Origin: Mytilus edulis
Taxonomy: Eukaryota; Mollusca; Bivalvia; Mytilida; Mytilidae
Assembly: GCF_963676685.1 (NCBI RefSeq)
Contig: NC_092346.1
Coordinates: 26,239,133-26,303,132, forward strand
Reading direction: 5' to 3'
Length of the DNA: 64,000 nt
In this document: positions 59,635 through 64,000 of the stretch, piece by piece
Layout of the letters: each line of letters begins with the position of its first letter
Position numbering within the stretch: position 1 is the stretch's first letter
Program-made: the position numbers and the translations under genes
The notes under the pieces: generated by a model
Seen by the model: only the letters and a program-made list of their open reading frames with translations
Databases searched by the model: none
Told to the model about the DNA's origin: nothing

Positions 59635-62028
59635 ATGGCCAGTGAAGGTTCAGAAAACTCTATGGATTCGTCTGAAGTGGAAGATAGTATCCAAGATTCT
59701 GAAAATTCTGAAACAGATTTTAATAACAGTAGTGATCAGAGCATGGAGCAGGATGATTTGTCATCTAGAGATAAAAAGGAAGAAGAATCTGCTAATCAGA
59801 TGAAATTAGACACAATATTTGGGTGTGTATATTCCGACAAAAAAAAAGGACCCCTTGAAATTTATAAACTTTTGCCTGGATCACTTTATGAAAAGTATGA
59901 ATTAGTTAAGAAAATCATGAATGCCTGCAGTGAATTTGGACCAATCTTTGACACATTTTGTTTTTCACTTCCAAGACCATATGAAAAAGAGAACAGTTTC
60001 AAAGGAGTTGTACAAAACATGAAAAAGCTTCATAAAAAGTGCCAAGAGGGATCAGTGGAATTTCCTTCAATAGATTTGTCAGAATTCCCATCTGAATTCT
60101 CAAAACAACAAGCCAACAAATTACTTGAGAAGATAAGAAAAAAACTTAAAATGGAACCTCTGAAAGAAAAAGATGAACCACCAGTTGTATTGTATACTAA
60201 ACTGGTACCTGGTGGAGAAATTATAAAAGTAACAAAGAAAAGAAAACTTGGCACAAACGAAAAAGATACCACCACTGAATTGAAACCTGACTTCTGTAAT
60301 GAGAGTAAGAAAGAAAAATCATCAAAGATAAGAAAACATAACGATGATCAACATGGAGATTTTGAAACTAATGATCATGATAACTACGATTCCGATATGG
60401 ACGATTTTGATGATGAAGAGGCTTTCAGTGATCAGAATGAGGAGCAGATTGTTAACACTATACTTGACAACAGTTTTCCTCACAGTATACTACATCTGCT
60501 GTCCGATGGTAAAACAGATATCTTGCCATTGTGGTGCGGTCAGATTCAGCTAAGAGTAAATCCTATTGATAAATCATTGTCCTTTTTAATGATTGACTAT
60601 GAACCATCGTACCCTGATAAAATAAGAGATGAAATTTTTAAAGAAATTTCCTCGCCAGAAGTTTGTGAAGCAATTGCCAAAGAAGTAGAAAAATATGAAT
60701 GCTGCAGACAGCTAAGGATGGATATTCCGCTTGAAAATTTGGAAGAATTGTTTGTTGTCAATCAAAGTTCAAATGAGGTTTTGATATTTTCAAAACTGGT
60801 TCCCTCGGTCAAGTTTTATCAGAGGTTCATTCATGTCAGTACCAAGGATAGGAACAATTGGACAGAAAGACAGCCATTTTTGCCATTTGAGGGACAATCC
60901 TTTACTGATTGTTCAAGAGAGTATTTATTAGCTTTTGGAGGAGACTTCTCAGAGATGTCGGACATCTTGGCACAGATAAAGGCATGTAGACTTGATCAAA
61001 AGATTTGTATGAATCCTAAGAAAAATACCATGTCTGAGCTCCTGCAGGATGTCAGTGACAATCAAACTGGGAAAGACTATTCTTTTTCAAATGCTAAAAA
61101 GAAGACAGAAGACCGAAACATTGAGGTCAATTTTACACGTAGGAATAAGATACTAAATGTTCTAAAAAAACACAACATAATATCAAAGAAAATCTGTGAT
61201 GATTTAAAGAAGACGATGAAAGTCATTCCCTTAAAGATACCCAGCGGAAAAGTGTACAATGGTCTGGATGATCTTGATCTTGATGATGTTTGTTTTAAGG
61301 ATTACCTAAACCATGTTTGTATAAATGTTCGTGAACTTGAACAACATTTGACCAAAAAATTACGCGCAGGAGATTACGCTCATGAAATGGAGAGCCTGAA
61401 TTTGATGTATCCAGACAAATATGATTTTGACGATATGACTGTAGCTGAATTTTTATCAGCTGAAAAGGATGATTTAAATGGATGGAAAGAAATATTTTAT
61501 TCCTTTTGTAGATCTGGACCAGAACAAGATAGCTGTACATGGCACTGTGACGTGTGCAAGAGTTGTGAACCTTGGAGAACTTGGCACTGCCCAAAGTGTG
61601 ATAAATGTACATATGGAAAAGAAAATCCAATTTGTGAATTTTGCGGCTACAAGGATTACAGTAGTGACTTTGAATTGATGGATTTAAGAAATAAGAGACA
61701 CAAGAACCAACAATTCATCATCCAACCATATACATATTATTGGGAAGGGATGTTTAGTGAAGGAAACACCAGTACAGTTAAAAGAGATTGGAATATTAAA
61801 TTGTCTTTGACTGATATACCAGATTGGACAAATGAGATAAAAGTTGATGGTAAAACTACATGTACAAGAAACTTCATCCTGAAGGATTATCTTAATCATG
61901 ATGACCTTGGGATGGTTAACCTATGGAGATTAGCATATCGCTTGCAAGGTAGTGGACCAAGAAGGCATATTGGTCTTTTTTTCTCTCAGCGTTTTAGATG
62001 TGAAATTAGAAGTAATTTTCGGCTGTAG
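59635..62028 (+). CDS. Unrecognised Cys-rich family protein, paralogue 3 (797 aa)
   Basis: One exon from the acceptor at 59623. The first in-frame ATG (59635) has a strong context, ACCATGG. The frame also continues in phase 1 to the acceptor, as in paralogue 2, so a few extra N-terminal residues from an unseen exon are possible. Domain order: acidic/Ser-rich 1-55; block 1 at 84-172 ('VKKIMNAC', '[14 protein letters not shown]'); short charged linker 173-270 without tandem repeats, with 'KKRK' at 201-204; block 2 at 281-335 ('[16 protein letters not shown]'); 354-448 ('YECCRQLRMDI', '[17 protein letters not shown]'); helical 500-530; 545-575; Cys-rich module 634-671 (two WHC-x2-C-x2-C, then C-x2-CGY); 'LTDIPDW' 725-731; C-terminal '[12 protein letters not shown]' 772-783. 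The most compact member and closest to paralogue 2. Function unknown. Confidence 0.85.
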   Translation: MASEGSENSMDSSEVEDSIQDSENSETDFNNSSDQSMEQDDLSSRDKKEEESANQMKLDTIFGCVYSDKKKGPLEIYKLLPGSLYEKYELVKKIMNACSEFGPIFDTFCFSLPRPYEKENSFKGVVQNMKKLHKKCQEGSVEFPSIDLSEFPSEFSKQQANKLLEKIRKKLKMEPLKEKDEPPVVLYTKLVPGGEIIKVTKKRKLGTNEKDTTTELKPDFCNESKKEKSSKIRKHNDDQHGDFETNDHDNYDSDMDDFDDEEAFSDQNEEQIVNTILDNSFPHSILHLLSDGKTDILPLWCGQIQLRVNPIDKSLSFLMIDYEPSYPDKIRDEIFKEISSPEVCEAIAKEVEKYECCRQLRMDIPLENLEELFVVNQSSNEVLIFSKLVPSVKFYQRFIHVSTKDRNNWTERQPFLPFEGQSFTDCSREYLLAFGGDFSEMSDILAQIKACRLDQKICMNPKKNTMSELLQDVSDNQTGKDYSFSNAKKKTEDRNIEVNFTRRNKILNVLKKHNIISKKICDDLKKTMKVIPLKIPSGKVYNGLDDLDLDDVCFKDYLNHVCINVRELEQHLTKKLRAGDYAHEMESLNLMYPDKYDFDDMTVAEFLSAEKDDLNGWKEIFYSFCRSGPEQDSCTWHCDVCKSCEPWRTWHCPKCDKCTYGKENPICEFCGYKDYSSDFELMDLRNKRHKNQQFIIQPYTYYWEGMFSEGNTSTVKRDWNIKLSLTDIPDWTNEIKVDGKTTCTRNFILKDYLNHDDLGMVNLWRLAYRLQGSGPRRHIGLFFSQRFRCEIRSNFRL

Positions 62029-62308
62029 TAATGAAACGTAGTTAAAAGGCGTAGAAAGTGCATGGGGATGCAAAAAGTACAATTACCATTGAATTTGTTT
62101 CATATTTGTTTTTAAAGTATTTCCAAACAGAATGTTTTTACATTATTTTTATTTTTAGTGTCTTTACCGGGTATATACATCATAAGAAATCTAGAAAAAG
62201 GAAAAGGTTTAGCACTTAAACATATTTTCTTTCTACATGTATAAGGAAGGTTATATGTTTGATACACCATATGTTTTTGGTACATTTGTTTTTCCTTGGA
62301 GCATATGG

Positions 62309-62314
62309 AATAAA
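62309..62314 (+). terminator. Possible AATAAA polyadenylation signal of paralogue 3
   Basis: First canonical signal noticed after the stop, giving a 3' UTR of about 300 bases. No transcript evidence. Confidence 0.4.
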
Positions 62315-62843
62315 GAAATAAGTTTCTTTTGTTTTGATAAAATTATAAACATATCTGTAGCTTCAGTTGATATAAGAAAACACGTATATGTCAGTAATGG
62401 TACTTAAAAATTAAAAATGAATAAGAAAGGCAAAAGAATGCAAGAAAGAAAAAATGTACATTGTTAATTGTCACGAAAAAATAACTGAGAAAACATGAAA
62501 TTAGTTTTCGTATTTCTGAGACAAATGTTGCAGTACTTATGCAGCTAAGGAATCATCTAGCAGTATAAGGTTTTGTAAGAAAATTTTCTCTATTAAATAT
62601 CCTCCAAAAATTTACCCCTGTTTTCTCTAATATTCATTTTTAAGGGCATTATTCTTTAATCATTTAACAGCCATCCAAACCCTCATTTGGAATGACATTT
62701 CCATCAGTTGTCCTTGTCTAATTTGCCATATTTTCATAAAAATTTGAAATGACCACATGAAAAACTGCTTCCATTTTCTTCAATTGATCTGTCTTATTTT
62801 GTCGTAACAAACTACACATGTGTATGAAATGAGAACCATACAT

Positions 62844-63065
62844 TTCATTTTATTTGTGAAATATATTTGAATATAATTTTTCTTTTAAATGTCATTTTAT
62901 TTGTGAAATATATATGTATTTAATTTTTCTTTTAAATGTCATTTTATTTGTGAAATATATATGTATTTAATTGTCCTTTTAAATGTCATTTTATTTGTGA
63001 AATATATATGTATAAAATTTTTCTTTTAAATGTCATTTTATTTGTGAAATATATATATGTATACA
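62844..63065. repeat. 47-bp minisatellite, about five units
   Basis: Unit 'tgtcattttatttgtgaaat' plus 'atatatgtatttaatttttc' plus 'ttttaaa'. The first unit is the most diverged and the last runs into a 'atatatatgtata' stretch. Confidence 0.85.
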
Positions 63066-63256
63066 CATGTATAACTTTACTTTTTAAAAATATTAGTAAC
63101 TAGCATGACCCTGCATTTGTTTTTGACCAAATATTAAAAACAGGTACATCATTACATGTAGATGTAGTGTAAATACACATTTATTACAGGCTATTTGGCA
63201 CTGAAGATACATAAGGTGTTAACTGTAACTAAGTTAAAAATCTCTCTTACCAGGTG

Positions 63257-63843
63257 ACATTGGTGATGGTTAATGTATGTGTGACATGTTTGTGACATTG
63301 GTGATTTTAAATGTGTTGGAGACATTGGATTGTTGATGTGTTTGTGACATTGTTGATTGTTGATGTGTTTGTGACATTGGCGATTGTTAACATGTTTGTG
63401 ACATTGCTGATTGTTAATGTGTTTGTGACATTGGTGATTGTTAATGTGTTTGCTACATTGGTGATTGTTGATGTGTTTGTGACATTGGTAATGGTTAATG
63501 TGTTTGTGACATTGGTGATTGTTGATGTGTTTGTGACATTGGTGATTATTAATGTTTGTGACATTGGTGATTGTTAATGTGTTTGTGACATTGGTGATTG
63601 TTAATATGTTTGTGACATTGGTGATTGTTAATGTGTTTGTGACATTGGTGATCATAAACATGTTTGTGACATTGGTGATTGTTAACATGTGTGTGACATT
63701 GGTGATTGTTAATGTGTTTGTGACATTGGTGATTGTTAATGTGTTTGTGACATTGGTGATTGTTAATGTGTTTGTGACATTTGTGATTGTTAATGTGTTT
63801 GTGACATTGGTGATTGTTAATGTGTTTGTGACATTGGGGATTT
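63257..63843. repeat. 27-bp minisatellite, about 21 units
   Basis: Unit 'gacattggtgattgttaatg' plus 'tgtttgt'. Because 27 is a multiple of three, several frames on both strands stay open and translate as 'TNTLTITNV'- or 'VFVTLVIVN'-like repeats. No start context, splice site or non-repeat coding sequence supports a gene. Confidence 0.9.
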
Positions 63844-64000
63844 ACAGTCAGTAGATTTGAATATGTGCCAAGGAATAATTATTCCAATAGATTTATCTTA
63901 AAATCTTCTTACATGCGAAAAAAAACTTTTTATAAGAAATCCATAAACTTTAGTTGAAATGTTGAATTGCAACATAACTGAACTTTCCTTATAACATGAT

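Noticed and set aside
63257-63843. CRISPR array or repeat-protein gene
   Set aside because: The units are directly adjacent without unique spacers, the genome is eukaryotic, and the open frames come only from a 27-bp period.

Overview
The window is animal nuclear DNA: AT-rich, with short exons bounded by GT-AG introns, long introns, and dense small dispersed repeats. Several repeat families match, from memory, ones common in bivalves and particularly in mussels. These are the 'gatgtggtatgattgccaat' SINE-like family, the 'gccccacc...gtccgtccgtctg' family, the 'aggctcacctggcccta' family and the 'acgggtgccacatgtgg' family. A marine mussel (Mytilus or a close relative) is therefore the best guess; this rests on recalled repeats and could not be searched. 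No rRNA, tRNA or CRISPR was found.

Layout. (1) 3,026-11,784, minus strand: eleven coding exons of ERMARD (endoplasmic reticulum membrane-associated RNA degradation protein), joined in perfect phase; the C-terminal part is not in the window. (2) About 12,640-12,908: a head-to-head promoter region with a perfect E2F-type site between ERMARD and the next gene. (3) 14,418-17,498, 44,621-47,795 and 59,635-62,028, all plus strand: three paralogues of an unrecognised protein family (1026, 902 and 797 residues). They share an acidic N-terminus, two conserved blocks, a Cys-rich double 'WHC' zinc-binding-like module and a Trp-containing tail. (4) 24,484-29,815 and 30,863-36,168: a tandem segmental duplication of about 6.3 kb. 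Each unit carries a five-exon gene for a Lys/Glu-rich protein of unknown function (337 and 346 residues), headed by a 34-bp minisatellite. (5) The rest is repeat-rich accessory DNA: a 3.8-kb element with 88-bp inverted termini and TA target duplication, a pair of 810-bp near-identical direct repeats, a nested 2.2-kb palindromic structure, several MITE-like elements and minisatellites.

How it fits together. ERMARD is a conserved single-copy type gene. The other five genes belong to two locally expanded families with no function I can name. The three-member Cys-rich family is the most likely candidate for something undescribed: its folded-looking blocks are strongly conserved, while the linkers are fast-changing and contain internal tandem repeats. 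The paired Lys-rich genes show post-duplication transposon insertions and a 324-bp gene-conversion tract, so they are actively co-evolving copies.
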